In this document: positions 53,953 through 63,745 of the stretch, one piece after another | Numbering within the stretch: the first letter of the stretch is position 1 | Layout of the letters: each line of letters starts with the position of its first letter | NCBI GenBank assembly: GCA_052400665.1 | Contig: JBQTGK010000011.1 | DNA from: JBQTGK01 sp052400665 | Lineage (GTDB): Bacteria; Bacteroidota; Bacteroidia; Bacteroidales; Marinifilaceae | Length of the DNA stretch: 64,000 bases | Strand: one strand, 5' to 3' | The notes under the pieces: model-generated | What the model saw: only the letters and a program-made list of their open reading frames with translations | The model's database searches: none | What the model was told of the DNA's origin: nothing | Translations under genes and position numbers: made by a program

Positions 53953-55140
53953 ATGCAAACAATTGATTCATACAATTTTTCAGGAAAAAAGGCTATTATC
54001 CGAGTGGATTTCAACGTGCCTTTAAACGACAAGTTCGAAATTACCGATGACACACGTATCCGTGCTGCTCTTCCAACTATTAAAAAAGTTTTAGAAGGAA
54101 ACGGATCTGTTATTCTAATGTCTCACCTGGGTAGACCAAAAGGTGTAGATGAAAAGTTCTCGTTGAAACATATCGTTTCTCACCTTTCCAATAAATTAGG
54201 TGTTGACGTTAAATTTGCAGACGACTGTATTGGCGAAAGTGCTAAAACAATGGCTGCTGATTTAAAAGATGGTGAAGTATTGCTTCTTGAAAACCTAAGA
54301 TTCTACGATGAAGAGAAAAAAGGTGACGAAGCTTTTGCTCAAAAACTAGCTAATTTAGCTGATTTATGGATTAACGATGCATTTGGTACTGCCCACCGTG
54401 CTCACGCATCTACTGCTGTAATTGCAAAATTCTTCCCGGAAGCTAAAATGTTTGGTTACGTAATGGAAGGGGAATTATCTAGCGTTGATAAAGTGCTGAA
54501 AGATTCTAAGCGTCCGTTAACCGCAATTATGGGAGGTGCTAAAGTATCTTCAAAAATAGATATCATTAAAACATTAATGCCAAAAGTTGACCACTTAATT
54601 ATTGGTGGTGGTATGACTTATACTTTTGTTAAAGCAACTGGTGGTAACATTGGTAACTCATTGGTTGAAGATGATAAGCTAGATATTGCAAGAGAAATTT
54701 TAAATGCTGCCGAAGAAAATAATGTAAAACTTCACCTTGCTGTTGATGCATTAATTGCTGATGATTTCTCTAACGATGCAAACACAAAAGAATGTAACGT
54801 ATCTGAAATTCCAGCTGACTGGATGGGATTAGACGTTGCAGGAAAAACAATTGAAAACTTTAAGAAAGTAATCGAAGAATCAGAAACTATTCTTTGGAAT
54901 GGTCCTGTTGGAGTTTTCGAAATGGATACTTTCGCTAAAGGAACCAAAGCTATTGCTGATGCAATTGTAACTGCTACTTCGAAAGGAGCTTTCTCATTAA
55001 TTGGAGGTGGCGATTCTGTTGCTGCAATTAACAAATATGGTTTAGCTGACAAAGTAAGTTACGTATCAACTGGTGGTGGTGCTCTTTTAGAGTATATCGA
55101 AGGTAAAGAATTACCTGGTGTAGCAGCTATCCGCGGATAA
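53953..55140 (+). CDS. pgk: Phosphoglycerate kinase
   Basis: 395 residues. N-terminal RVDFNVPLNDKFEITDDTRIRAALPTI and MSHLGRPKG bind 3-phosphoglycerate; LLENLRFYDEEKKGD; nucleotide-binding C-terminal part with GGAKVSSKIDII and GGGDSVAAINKYG. Glycolytic ATP-forming step; cytoplasmic. Followed by a terminator. Confidence 0.98.
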   Translation: MQTIDSYNFSGKKAIIRVDFNVPLNDKFEITDDTRIRAALPTIKKVLEGNGSVILMSHLGRPKGVDEKFSLKHIVSHLSNKLGVDVKFADDCIGESAKTMAADLKDGEVLLLENLRFYDEEKKGDEAFAQKLANLADLWINDAFGTAHRAHASTAVIAKFFPEAKMFGYVMEGELSSVDKVLKDSKRPLTAIMGGAKVSSKIDIIKTLMPKVDHLIIGGGMTYTFVKATGGNIGNSLVEDDKLDIAREILNAAEENNVKLHLAVDALIADDFSNDANTKECNVSEIPADWMGLDVAGKTIENFKKVIEESETILWNGPVGVFEMDTFAKGTKAIADAIVTATSKGAFSLIGGGDSVAAINKYGLADKVSYVSTGGGALLEYIEGKELPGVAAIRG

Positions 55141-55174
55141 TTAATGATAAAAAATATAATCTCTTTTGAGATCT

Positions 55175-55204
55175 AAAAGCAGTCTTTCGGGGCTGCTTTT
55201 TTTA
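55175..55204 (+). terminator. Terminator of pgk
   Basis: Stem AAAAGCAG / CTGCTTTT with a 10-base loop and T run. Confidence 0.85.
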
Positions 55205-55265
55205 TTTACAACCTAACAAAAATCAACTAACTTTGCCACTGTAGTAATTTTAACGCATAGGATAC

Positions 55266-56248
55266 ATGAATTGGAAAGAAAAGATATTTTCAATATCGAA
55301 TGAAATTGATTTTGAAAAACTACCTTGGAAATTTTTCGCTATCAGGCAAATAACAATATCGTTTACAAAGAATATCTTCTGCATCTGAAAAAAGATGTAG
55401 AATCAATCTCGAAAATTGATGAAATACCCTTTCTTCCCATCGAATTTTTTAAATCACACAAAGTAATTTCTTCGAAAGATTCTGCTAAAGAAATTTTTAC
55501 CAGCAGCGGAACAACAGGAGCATTTACAAGTAGACACTATGTGCCGGATGTTAGTATTTACAAAGCCAGTTTTAAACTCGGATTTGAGCAATTTTACGGT
55601 TCAATAAAAGACTATTGTGTACTTGCTCTGCTACCATCTTATTTAGAAAGAGAAGGTTCTTCTCTAATTTACATGATGAAGCATTTGATTAAAGATAGCA
55701 ATCATCCTAAAAGTGGTTTTTATCTTCACAACCATAAAGAATTAATAGCTACCATTTCTGATTTGAAAAAAACGAATCAAAAAATTATTTTACTGGGTGT
55801 AAGTTTTGTACTGCTCGATTTGGCTGAAAAATACAAAATGGATTTCTCTAATGTAATTATTATGGAAACAGGTGGCATGAAAGGCCGAAGAAAAGAAATT
55901 ACACGTGAAGAGCTACATGCTTTTTTAACTCAGCGATTAGGCGTTCAGAAAATCCATTCGGAATATGGAATGACCGAATTGCTATCTCAAGCATATTCGA
56001 AAGGTGACAGTTTATTTTTCACACCTAAATGGATGAAGATTTTAATACGAGATACGTACGATCCTTTTACTTACGAGAAAAAAGGCCGAAGCGGTGGTGT
56101 AAATATTATCGATTTGGCCAATATACATTCCTGTTCTTTTATCGAAACGCAGGATTTAGGGAAAATCCACCCCGATGGTAGTTTTGAAATACTTGGCCGC
56201 TTCGATAATTCGGACATTCGAGGTTGTAACCTATTGGTGAACGAGTAA
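55266..56248 (+). pseudogene. LuxE/PaaK-like acyl-protein synthetase gene with a 1-bp frameshift near its start
   Basis: An ATG at 55266 opens MNWKEKIFSISNEIDFEKLP, which fits the start of Bacteroidota LuxE-like proteins; at 55325-55326 the frame must shift by one base (one missing T) to continue as LEIFRYQANNNIVYKEYLL and 300 further residues to 56248. Without the shift, only a TTG at 55325 gives a 307-residue protein. Domain: adenylate-forming LuxE with FTSSGTTGAFTSRHY (P-loop-like) and MTELLSQAYS. Such enzymes activate fatty acids. Whether this is a real mutation or a sequencing error cannot be settled here. Confidence 0.7.
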
Positions 56249-56267
56249 TATCATCAAAAAAGGCATA

Positions 56268-56321
56268 AAAAAACACCAAACAGAGAATAAATGAATGTAA
56301 ACCAATTCTGTTTGATGTTTT
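56268..56321. terminator. Bidirectional hairpin between LuxE-like gene and galM
   Basis: Long stem AAACACCAAACAG / CTGTTTGATGTTT (one mismatch) with a large loop, between convergent genes. Confidence 0.6.
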
Positions 56322-56403
56322 AAATATCCTTATAATAAGGAAATTATAGTCTGTTATAACTACTTTTTATTTTAAAGAATTCAGATTAATCTGAAGTATC
56401 TCT

Positions 56404-57411
56404 TTAGCAAAATTTATAGATACAAACATGCTTGTATTTCTCCCCTGGCTTTAAAATAGCATTAGGATAATGATCGTGATTTGGTGAATCTGGAAAAATT
56501 TGAGTTTCCATCGCAATTCCAGCACACGCTTCGATCGGAGCACCATTTTTTCCAGTTTCAGAACCATCAAAATGAGCACCGGTATAAATTTGAATACCTG
56601 GCTGATCGGTATAAACTTCCATTTTACGACCCGACTTAGGATCAGCAAGAACACCAACTAATTTTACAGAACCATCAGAACCATCAATCACAAAATTGTG
56701 ATCGATTCCATTAATCATGTTGATTTGCTCATGATCTGTATCACAAGCTACTTTTACTTCCTTTGGACTTGTAAAATCGAATGGTGTACCAGCTACCGGA
56801 GCAATTTCTCCGGATACAGTTCCCAATTCGGCCGAAATAGGTGTGTAATTTGAAGCATTTAACTGCAACTTATGATTCTCAGCTGAAGCTTTACCTGCAC
56901 CACCTAAATTAAAATAAGCATGACTGGTTAAATTAATTACAGTAGACTTTGTTGTTTCTGCCTCGTATTCAATTACGAACTGATTATCTTCGGTAATACC
57001 ATAAATAACCGATACATCTAATTTACCTGGATATTTTTGATCTCCATCTTCACTTGTTAAGCTTAATTGATAAGCTTGTACAAACTTATCGGAAGTAAGG
57101 GGGGCAACTGCCCAAATTCGTGAATTAAATCCATCATTACCACCATGCAGGTGATTGGTTTCATTGTTACAGTCCAATTGAAATTTTTCTCCGTCAATTT
57201 CAAATTTACCCTCAACAATTCTGTTGGCATAACGACCGCATAATGCTCCAAAATATCCATCTCCTGCAAGGATCTCATCCATGCTGTCGTAACCAACTAC
57301 AACATCATCGATATTTCCTTTTACATCAGGTACTTTTATTGAAATAATCTGTCCTCCTCTTTCAATAAAGGTAACCTCTATGTTTTTGTTTTTAAGTGTA
57401 TAAGAGCGCAT
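56404..57411 (-). CDS. galM: Aldose 1-epimerase (galactose mutarotase)
   Basis: 335 residues. Family motifs GRYANRIVEGKF, TNHLHGGNDGF, VINLTSHAYFNLGG (His base) and ETQIFPDSPNH (Glu near the C-terminus). Interconverts alpha and beta galactose before GalK. Last gene of the gal unit, 99 bp after the permease. Confidence 0.95.
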   Translation of the reverse strand: MRSYTLKNKNIEVTFIERGGQIISIKVPDVKGNIDDVVVGYDSMDEILAGDGYFGALCGRYANRIVEGKFEIDGEKFQLDCNNETNHLHGGNDGFNSRIWAVAPLTSDKFVQAYQLSLTSEDGDQKYPGKLDVSVIYGITEDNQFVIEYEAETTKSTVINLTSHAYFNLGGAGKASAENHKLQLNASNYTPISAELGTVSGEIAPVAGTPFDFTSPKEVKVACDTDHEQINMINGIDHNFVIDGSDGSVKLVGVLADPKSGRKMEVYTDQPGIQIYTGAHFDGSETGKNGAPIEACAGIAMETQIFPDSPNHDHYPNAILKPGEKYKHVCIYKFC

Positions 57412-57510
57412 TTTATTGTTTTTTTAATATAATACCAAATTAACATTAAAAATCTTCTTATAAAACCATAAGATCTTTTTAAAATTAAACTGGTAATAAA
57501 TCCGTAAATA

Positions 57511-58761
57511 TTAAGCTACTTGTTTTCTGATTTTGGCACCTTTTAATGCAAAGAAAATAATGTATGCATAAAAGAAAAAGAAAAATAGATAGGCAGCACT
57601 ATAGTTACATGATGCAGCATCGATTGATCCATCAGGTAATAAAGTACCTGTAGCATCTACCACTTTACCCATGATAAACATCCAAATACCAACAAATACA
57701 ACACCTGTACAGATAATACCTGAACCTAATTTTGCAGCTGCTGCAGGAATATCTTTCATAGAAAGATCGAAAAGTACCGACCACATAATTGATAAGAATA
57801 ATCCTTGAGCGATTAATGGCCAAATTGAAAATGCAGAACCTTTAGTTAAAAAGAATGCACCCAACAAAACAACACAAATAAGCGAGTTTACCAATAGAAC
57901 TTTTGATGCTTCGTATTTCTTTAAAAGACCAGCTCCCAATAATCTACCCACAAAGAAACCTGCAGGATAGAAACCTAAAATCATTGTAGCATAGGCCATT
58001 GTTTTTCCTTCAACATTGTATTCGACATAGTTTAAGAAATAGTTACCTACCCCAACTTCAAGTCCCATATACATTCCAATAGCAAGAAAACCAAGAATTA
58101 AGTGAGGAAAACTCCACGCACTACGTCCAGCTCCTTCGTTCGAAACATTATCCTCTTCGCCTTCAATGGCAGGAAGATGCATAAAAGTAAGAATTACTGC
58201 TGTTAATATGGATATTCCAGCCAATGCAATAAACATTATCTTGGCCATATTTTCATGAACGATAACGTTTCCTTCATTTGATTCAATAATAAATCCACCA
58301 ATGATTGGAGCCAATACAGCAGCACTTGAATTGATAGCCATAGCTAAAGTTAAACGAGAAGCCGAAGTTTCAGGAGTACCCAAAGCAATTACATAAGGGT
58401 TAGCAGCCACTTGCAATACAACCACACCAATAGCTGTAATAAAAAGACCTGCCAATACCATATTGTAACCAATTCCTAATGCAGGAATAAAAATAGCACA
58501 ACCGATACCTGTTATTACCGAACCAATGATTACACTCATTTTGTAACCAATTTTTTTAACAACTCCACCAACGGGGATGGATATGATATATGCACTAAAG
58601 AAAGCCGCACTTACCAACTGAGCTTGACTTTCAGTGATAGAAAACTGCGCTTTCATAAATGGAACCAAGATATTATTAATCCAAGTTACAAATCCTAAAA
58701 GGAAAAGTAGAAAGGACATAATTGCAAAAGGAACCGCGTAATTCGTTTTTGAATTTCCCAT
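57511..58761 (-). CDS. FHS-family sugar/H+ symporter (glucose/galactose permease type)
   Basis: 416 residues from ATG 58761 (an upstream start at 58794 adds 11). Twelve hydrophobic segments; start GNSKTNYAVPFAIMSFLLFLLGFVTWINNILVPF is diagnostic of the FucP/GluP group of the major facilitator superfamily, with NPYVIALGTPETSASRLTLA mid-protein. Sits between galK and galM, so it most likely imports galactose; glucose or fucose are possible. Cytoplasmic membrane. Confidence 0.92.
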   Translation of the reverse strand: MGNSKTNYAVPFAIMSFLLFLLGFVTWINNILVPFMKAQFSITESQAQLVSAAFFSAYIISIPVGGVVKKIGYKMSVIIGSVITGIGCAIFIPALGIGYNMVLAGLFITAIGVVVLQVAANPYVIALGTPETSASRLTLAMAINSSAAVLAPIIGGFIIESNEGNVIVHENMAKIMFIALAGISILTAVILTFMHLPAIEGEEDNVSNEGAGRSAWSFPHLILGFLAIGMYMGLEVGVGNYFLNYVEYNVEGKTMAYATMILGFYPAGFFVGRLLGAGLLKKYEASKVLLVNSLICVVLLGAFFLTKGSAFSIWPLIAQGLFLSIMWSVLFDLSMKDIPAAAAKLGSGIICTGVVFVGIWMFIMGKVVDATGTLLPDGSIDAASCNYSAAYLFFFFFYAYIIFFALKGAKIRKQVA

Positions 58762-58839
58762 GATGATTGTATAAATGTTTTTTATAGAATACAAAAGCAG
58801 TTGGATAAACGAATCTACCCAACTACCTAATTCATTTTA

Positions 58840-60114
58840 TTATAATTTTACTTTAACTGATCCTTCAGCTCTAATGAATAATTTATGACAATTACCTTTA
58901 CCAAATACAGGTTCTAAAGTCGAAATGTAATCTTCCAATAGATCATTAGGAACGAAAGCCTGAATTGTACCTGCAAATCCACCACCATGAACACGCCATG
59001 CACCTTTACCTTTAAGTACTTGTTCACTTAAAGCCAATGCAAGAGCTACACTTTGATATTCAGGTTGTCCACCAACAAATATATTTTGATTGTACATGTA
59101 TGAGCTAAATCCCGACTCAATTACAAGACCTAAGAATTTCTGGAATTCGTTAGCCTCTAAAGCAGCAACCTGATCAACTACACGAGCATTATCTCCTTGA
59201 AAGTGCATAGAACGAAGAATAGCACGATCGCCAACTTTTTCACGAATAGTTGGAATCCCTTTTATCACATCATCCATAGAAAGAGGACGAAGAACTTCCT
59301 GGCCTAGTTCTTTCGCTACTGCTTTCATTTCTCCTGGAAGAGAATTGTATTCAGCATCTAATCCGCCATGACTACCACCTGTATTAGTGATTACCAATGA
59401 ATATCCTGTTTTAGCAAAATCAAAATCCAAAGCTTTTACGATAGGATTCTCAGGATTTTCAAAATCGATAGTAATAAAACCACCTACTGCACATGCTGTT
59501 TGATCCATTAATCCACAAAATTTCTTACAAGCATGCTCAGCTTTCTGACCAATTTTTGCATTGTCAACTGGATCTAATTTACCATCGTTAAACAAATGAC
59601 TGAAAATAGCACCAATCAACACTTCGAAAGAAGCAGATGAACTTAATCCTGATCCTTCAGGAACAGCACCATCAATAACAGCATCGAAACCAGAAACTTC
59701 AAGTCCTAATTCTTTAATACCTGCAGCAATTGAACGAACTAAATTGGTTGGCGTTACTTCAAATTCAGTAACTTCAAGATTCGATAAATCTACTTCGAAT
59801 GGAGGGAAACCAACTGAATTAATACGAACTACATTGGTACCATTCGCAGCAGCAACAGCAATATTATCTAAATTTACAGCACCTGCTAAAACTCTACCCA
59901 ACTGATGATCAGTATGATTACCACCAACCTCGGTACGACCTGGAGAACTGAATAAACTTGCCTCATCGCTACCAAAAGCAGTTTGAAAATCTGCCAATTG
60001 CTTTAAATAACGATCTGCTTGCATTTTTAATACTGCTTCATCGTTTCCGTATAAAGCTGTGAAGGCTTTATTATTGCCTCCATTAAGTTTTTCGATTATT
60101 GTACTTATTTTCAT
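58840..60114 (-). CDS. galK: Galactokinase
   Basis: 424 residues. GHMP kinase: galactokinase signature GRTEVGGNHTDHQ, then VPEGSGLSSSASFEVLI (ATP loop) and the C-terminal VHGGGFAGTIQAFVP. Phosphorylates galactose to galactose 1-phosphate. 28 bp after galE, 78 bp before the permease. Confidence 0.98.
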   Translation of the reverse strand: MKISTIIEKLNGGNNKAFTALYGNDEAVLKMQADRYLKQLADFQTAFGSDEASLFSSPGRTEVGGNHTDHQLGRVLAGAVNLDNIAVAAANGTNVVRINSVGFPPFEVDLSNLEVTEFEVTPTNLVRSIAAGIKELGLEVSGFDAVIDGAVPEGSGLSSSASFEVLIGAIFSHLFNDGKLDPVDNAKIGQKAEHACKKFCGLMDQTACAVGGFITIDFENPENPIVKALDFDFAKTGYSLVITNTGGSHGGLDAEYNSLPGEMKAVAKELGQEVLRPLSMDDVIKGIPTIREKVGDRAILRSMHFQGDNARVVDQVAALEANEFQKFLGLVIESGFSSYMYNQNIFVGGQPEYQSVALALALSEQVLKGKGAWRVHGGGFAGTIQAFVPNDLLEDYISTLEPVFGKGNCHKLFIRAEGSVKVKL

Positions 60115-60142
60115 CTTCGTATATTTTAATAAATTGTAGTTC

Positions 60143-61177
60143 TTAATTTTTAATCGATGCTCTGTAATTATTCTCCCAATCCCATGCCGATTTGGTCATT
60201 TCATCCAATGTTTTTTCAGCTTTCCAACCTAAAACGGTATTGCCAATAGTTGTATCGGCCCAAATTTTAACAATATCACCAGCTCTTCGTGGAGCAACTA
60301 CATAATTTAATTTCTCGCCTGATGTTTTTTCGAATGATTTAATTACTTCGAACACAGAAAAACCATTACCTGTTCCAATATTGAACATCTCGTAAGAAGA
60401 TTCATTTCTACCTTCGATCATGCGCTCTATAGCAATAATATGAGCCTTAGCTAAATCAACAACATGAATATAATCGCGAATACAAGATCCATCAGGTGTA
60501 TCATAGTCGTCGCCAAATACACTTAACTGATCGCGCAAGCCATAAGCAGTTTGAGTAATAAAAGGCATTAAGTTAGCAGGAACACCAATTGGCAATTCAC
60601 CAATAAGACCTGAATGATGTGCTCCAATTGGATTAAAATAGCGCAGTGCAATTCCTTTAATTTTTGCACCCGAAGCGATTGTATCTTTTAGGATATTTTC
60701 ATTTACCTGCTTGGTATATCCATAAGGAGATTCTGCAGGCTTCACAGGTGCATTTTCAGTTACAGGTAACTCATCTGGTTGCCCATAAACAGTGCAAGAC
60801 GATGAGAATACAAAATTCTCAATTTCATATTTCTTCATTCCCTCCAATAAATTTAGCATGGTAACTAAATTATTGCGGTAATAGTGCAAAGGAATGTTTA
60901 CTGATTCACCAACCGCTTTTGCAGCTGCAAAATGAATAATTCCTTTTAAATCATTATTCTCAGCAAAGAATGCATCCAGTTTTACCTGATCAAGCAAATC
61001 CATTTCATAAAACTTAGGACGAATTCCCGTAATTTTTTCAATGCTATCAATAACTCTTACTTCTGAGTTCGATAAATTATCAATAATTACAACTTCGTAT
61101 CCTTTGTTTATTAATTCAACTGTTGTATGAGAACCAATGTATCCGGTTCCTCCAGTTACTAATATCTTTCCCTTCAT
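60143..61177 (-). CDS. galE: UDP-glucose 4-epimerase
   Basis: 344 residues. Short-chain dehydrogenase fold: GGTGYIGSHTTVELI (NAD site), SSSCTVYG and YGYTK (YxxxK). Interconverts UDP-galactose and UDP-glucose. Begins 2 bp after galT ends. Confidence 0.98.
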   Translation of the reverse strand: MKGKILVTGGTGYIGSHTTVELINKGYEVVIIDNLSNSEVRVIDSIEKITGIRPKFYEMDLLDQVKLDAFFAENNDLKGIIHFAAAKAVGESVNIPLHYYRNNLVTMLNLLEGMKKYEIENFVFSSSCTVYGQPDELPVTENAPVKPAESPYGYTKQVNENILKDTIASGAKIKGIALRYFNPIGAHHSGLIGELPIGVPANLMPFITQTAYGLRDQLSVFGDDYDTPDGSCIRDYIHVVDLAKAHIIAIERMIEGRNESSYEMFNIGTGNGFSVFEVIKSFEKTSGEKLNYVVAPRRAGDIVKIWADTTIGNTVLGWKAEKTLDEMTKSAWDWENNYRASIKN

Positions 61178-61179
61178 GA

Positions 61180-62226
61180 TTATTTTTGCTTGTAATGTAT
61201 ATCAGGTAATTCTCTTAATCTTTTGGCAGCACCTTCAGCAGTAATATCTCTTTGTGGTGTACCCAACATTTCATATCCAACCATAAATTTTTTAACGCTA
61301 GCCGAGCGTAACAATGGTGGATAGAAATGCATGTGCAGGTGCCATTCAGGATGCTCTTCTCCATCGGTAGGAGCTTGATGTACTCCCGCTGAATAAGCAA
61401 AAGAAACTTCAAATAAATTATCGTATTTAATTGTAAGTTTCTTATAAATATCGGCTAAACCAGTTCTTTCCTCATCGGTTAATTCTAACAAGCTAGAAAC
61501 TGCTCTTTTACTAATAATCATGGTTTCGAATGGCCAAACTGCCCAAAAAGGAACCAAAGCAATAAATGAATCATTTTCTACTACAATTCTCTCCTTCTTT
61601 TCCAATTCGCTAGTCAAATAATCGAATAACATGGTGCGTCCGTGCTTCTCGAAATATTCTTTCTGAGTTTCTGTTTCCTTTGAAGTTTCAAGCGGAATTA
61701 ATCCTGAAGCCCAAATTTGTCCGTGCGGGTGAGGATTGGAACATCCCATGATTGCACCCTTATTTTCAAAAATCTGCACGTAACCTATGTCTTCACGATC
61801 GCCCAGTTCTTTATATTCTTTACACCAAAGATCAACTACTTTACGGATATTTTCCACTTTCATTTCAGGAACCGTAAGACTATGATCAGGGCTAAAACAA
61901 ATTACTTTACAAACTCCTGATTCACTTTCTGCTTTAAACAAGTCGCCGTCGGCATATTCTCCTTTTGGAGTATCCTGTAAAAGTGCACTAAAGTCATTCT
62001 GAAAAGAATACACATCCTCGTAATTAGGATTCTTTTCTCCTCCAATTCTATCGTTTCCCGGACACAAGTAACAGTTTGGATCGTGAGAAGGACGTTTTTC
62101 TTCTACAACTTTCTCTACCTGTCCTTGCCAAGGTCTTTTAGATCTGTGTGGTGAAACCAATATCCATTCTCCTGTTAATGGATTGTATCTACGATGCGGA
62201 TTTTCGATGTAATCAAACTTTTTCAT
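61180..62226 (-). CDS. galT: Galactose-1-phosphate uridylyltransferase
   Basis: 348 residues from ATG 62226, where MKKFDYIENPHRRYNPLTGEW matches GalT starts; an upstream frame to 62283 lacks support. The active-site NPHPHGQIWA (HPH-Q, the uridylylated His) and CYLCPG (zinc cysteines) are present. Exchanges UMP between UDP-glucose and galactose 1-phosphate. First gene of the gal unit. Confidence 0.97.
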   Translation of the reverse strand: MKKFDYIENPHRRYNPLTGEWILVSPHRSKRPWQGQVEKVVEEKRPSHDPNCYLCPGNDRIGGEKNPNYEDVYSFQNDFSALLQDTPKGEYADGDLFKAESESGVCKVICFSPDHSLTVPEMKVENIRKVVDLWCKEYKELGDREDIGYVQIFENKGAIMGCSNPHPHGQIWASGLIPLETSKETETQKEYFEKHGRTMLFDYLTSELEKKERIVVENDSFIALVPFWAVWPFETMIISKRAVSSLLELTDEERTGLADIYKKLTIKYDNLFEVSFAYSAGVHQAPTDGEEHPEWHLHMHFYPPLLRSASVKKFMVGYEMLGTPQRDITAEGAAKRLRELPDIHYKQK

Positions 62227-62511
62227 GAGTAGTAAATTATTAAATATGAACGATGAATTGATATTCACCCCAACTATATTCAATTCAAAATTCTTTAAAT
62301 ATTTTATTTCTAATACTTTATACGAGTTGAGTTCTGTCGGGCTAAATTCACCTAAATTAGCTATCGATGGAGGGATGATTGCCTCATTAGTTGCCCGACA
62401 TCAAGCAACTCGTTCATTGTACTTTCTATTTAAAACACTAATTATACCTTCCTGTATCGTAAACCTTTTCGATTTCTAATTTTTAAATCCGTCGATCTAC
62501 AATATTTATCT

Positions 62512-62531
62512 TACTGGTTGGTACTGGTTGG
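62512..62531 (-). promoter_or_regulatory. Tandem operator before the gal operon
   Basis: TACTGGTTGG repeated directly (62512-62521 and 62522-62531); on the minus strand this reads CCAACCAGTA twice. A related CCTACCAGTG lies before the GntR gene. Confidence 0.6.
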
Positions 62532-62576
62532 TAAATTTATATTTTTTTTATTAAAATACAAAAGATCAAAATAAAT

Positions 62577-62606
62577 AAAGCTCTGATTCCTAAGAATCAG
62601 AGCTTT
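62577..62606 (-). terminator. Terminator of the GntR-type regulator gene
   Basis: Perfect 13-bp stem AAAGCTCTGATTC / GAATCAGAGCTTT with a 4-base loop. Confidence 0.85.
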
Positions 62607-62629
62607 TAATATCATCTACAAGTCAGGTT

Positions 62630-63643
62630 TTATAACGAATTCCGTCTTATTAAACTTGAATTATTTTCAATTAATTCTTTTTTTGAATTTAGAACCATAT
62701 CTGCCAAAATTTTTCCCATCTCTTTAAAATCTGTACTTATTGTAGTTATCCCATCTACAACAATTTCTTTTAAAGGAGTATCATTATAAGAGATAATTCC
62801 CAAATCTGCACCAATGCTAAGATTTTCCTTTTTTGCCTCTTTTACAAGAGTTACCAAATCGATATCGTTGGGAACAATATACACTTCGCCGGCATTAATT
62901 TGCTGCTCTTTTAGGCTGTTGATAACCTCAAATTCCCATTTACCCTTATAAGTATTGATAAATTTTTTAAATCCTTTTAATTGTCCAAGCGGCTCTTTTC
63001 CTCCTGGATATACAAAGAAAATTTTCTTGTATTTTTCCAGTAAATCGACTCCCGACTCTAAAGCATTAAAAATATCTTTCTCGAAATTCTGATATACTGC
63101 AGGATAATATTTCTTTAATGTTGGATTCGTTTGATCGAGCATATATACTTTATCCTGAGGTAAGTTTTTTAATACATTGTATGCATCGTTAAACTTTGCG
63201 GGCATAATTACATAAGAGGTATATTTACCGTTACTATTCTCAATTAACTCTTTAAATACCGATCGGTTAAAGTGATGGAAATATATATCAACAGAAACAT
63301 CACCTCCCAAATGTTCTAGAAAGGCATTGTATAAAATCTCTTTAAACACATTAAACTCCTCGAACAATAGAAATATTTTTTGCTTAAATTTAGTGGCGGT
63401 ACTTTCTAAATAATATCCTTTTCCCGGAACTGAAGAGACAATTCCTTTTGCTTTTAACTCATTAAAAGCAACCAAAACAGTATCTCTCGATAAGCTAAAC
63501 TCTTTGCAAATTGAATTGATTGATGGCAAGCGATCACCAATCGAAATATCACCATTTTCAATAGATTGAAACAGAGAATTAATAAGCTGTTTGTATTTAG
63601 GTGTTCCCGACTCACTTGATACTTGAAAAATTCCGGACGGCAT
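62630..63643 (-). CDS. GntR-family regulator with periplasmic-binding-protein-like effector domain (gal regulator)
   Basis: 337 residues. GntR winged helix at the N-terminus (about 12-80: PKYKQLINSLFQSIENGDISIGDRLPSINSICKEFSLSRDTVLVAF) followed by a LacI/Peripla_BP-type sugar-binding domain (about 90-320, with ISYNDTPLKEIVVDGITTIS). Effector most likely galactose or a relative (inference from position). Upstream of the gal operon in the same direction, with its own promoter sharing the CCWACCAGT motif, so autoregulation is likely. Confidence 0.9.
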   Translation of the reverse strand: MPSGIFQVSSESGTPKYKQLINSLFQSIENGDISIGDRLPSINSICKEFSLSRDTVLVAFNELKAKGIVSSVPGKGYYLESTATKFKQKIFLLFEEFNVFKEILYNAFLEHLGGDVSVDIYFHHFNRSVFKELIENSNGKYTSYVIMPAKFNDAYNVLKNLPQDKVYMLDQTNPTLKKYYPAVYQNFEKDIFNALESGVDLLEKYKKIFFVYPGGKEPLGQLKGFKKFINTYKGKWEFEVINSLKEQQINAGEVYIVPNDIDLVTLVKEAKKENLSIGADLGIISYNDTPLKEIVVDGITTISTDFKEMGKILADMVLNSKKELIENNSSLIRRNSL

Positions 63644-63676
63644 ATTATTTGTATTTTAATGTAAATGTTACAGATA

Positions 63677-63714
63677 CAAATATATAAAATTTCATACCGA
63701 TACGCACTGGTAGG
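63677..63714 (-). promoter_or_regulatory. Promoter and operator of the GntR-type regulator
   Basis: Minus-strand TATATTTG (63684 to 63677), a TAnnTTTG element, with CCTACCAGTG at 63714-63705 overlapping the -33 zone. Confidence 0.55.
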
Positions 63715-63745
63715 GTTAATTTCGTTTAAATTAAGTAGAATATTT

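Larger units (their letters stand above)
62227..62629. other. Gal operon leader and promoter region
   Basis: 403 bp between galT and the GntR gene. Holds the terminator of the regulator gene (62577-62606), the tandem operator (62512-62531) and a roughly 250-nt untranslated leader in which I see no obvious riboswitch. Confidence 0.6.
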
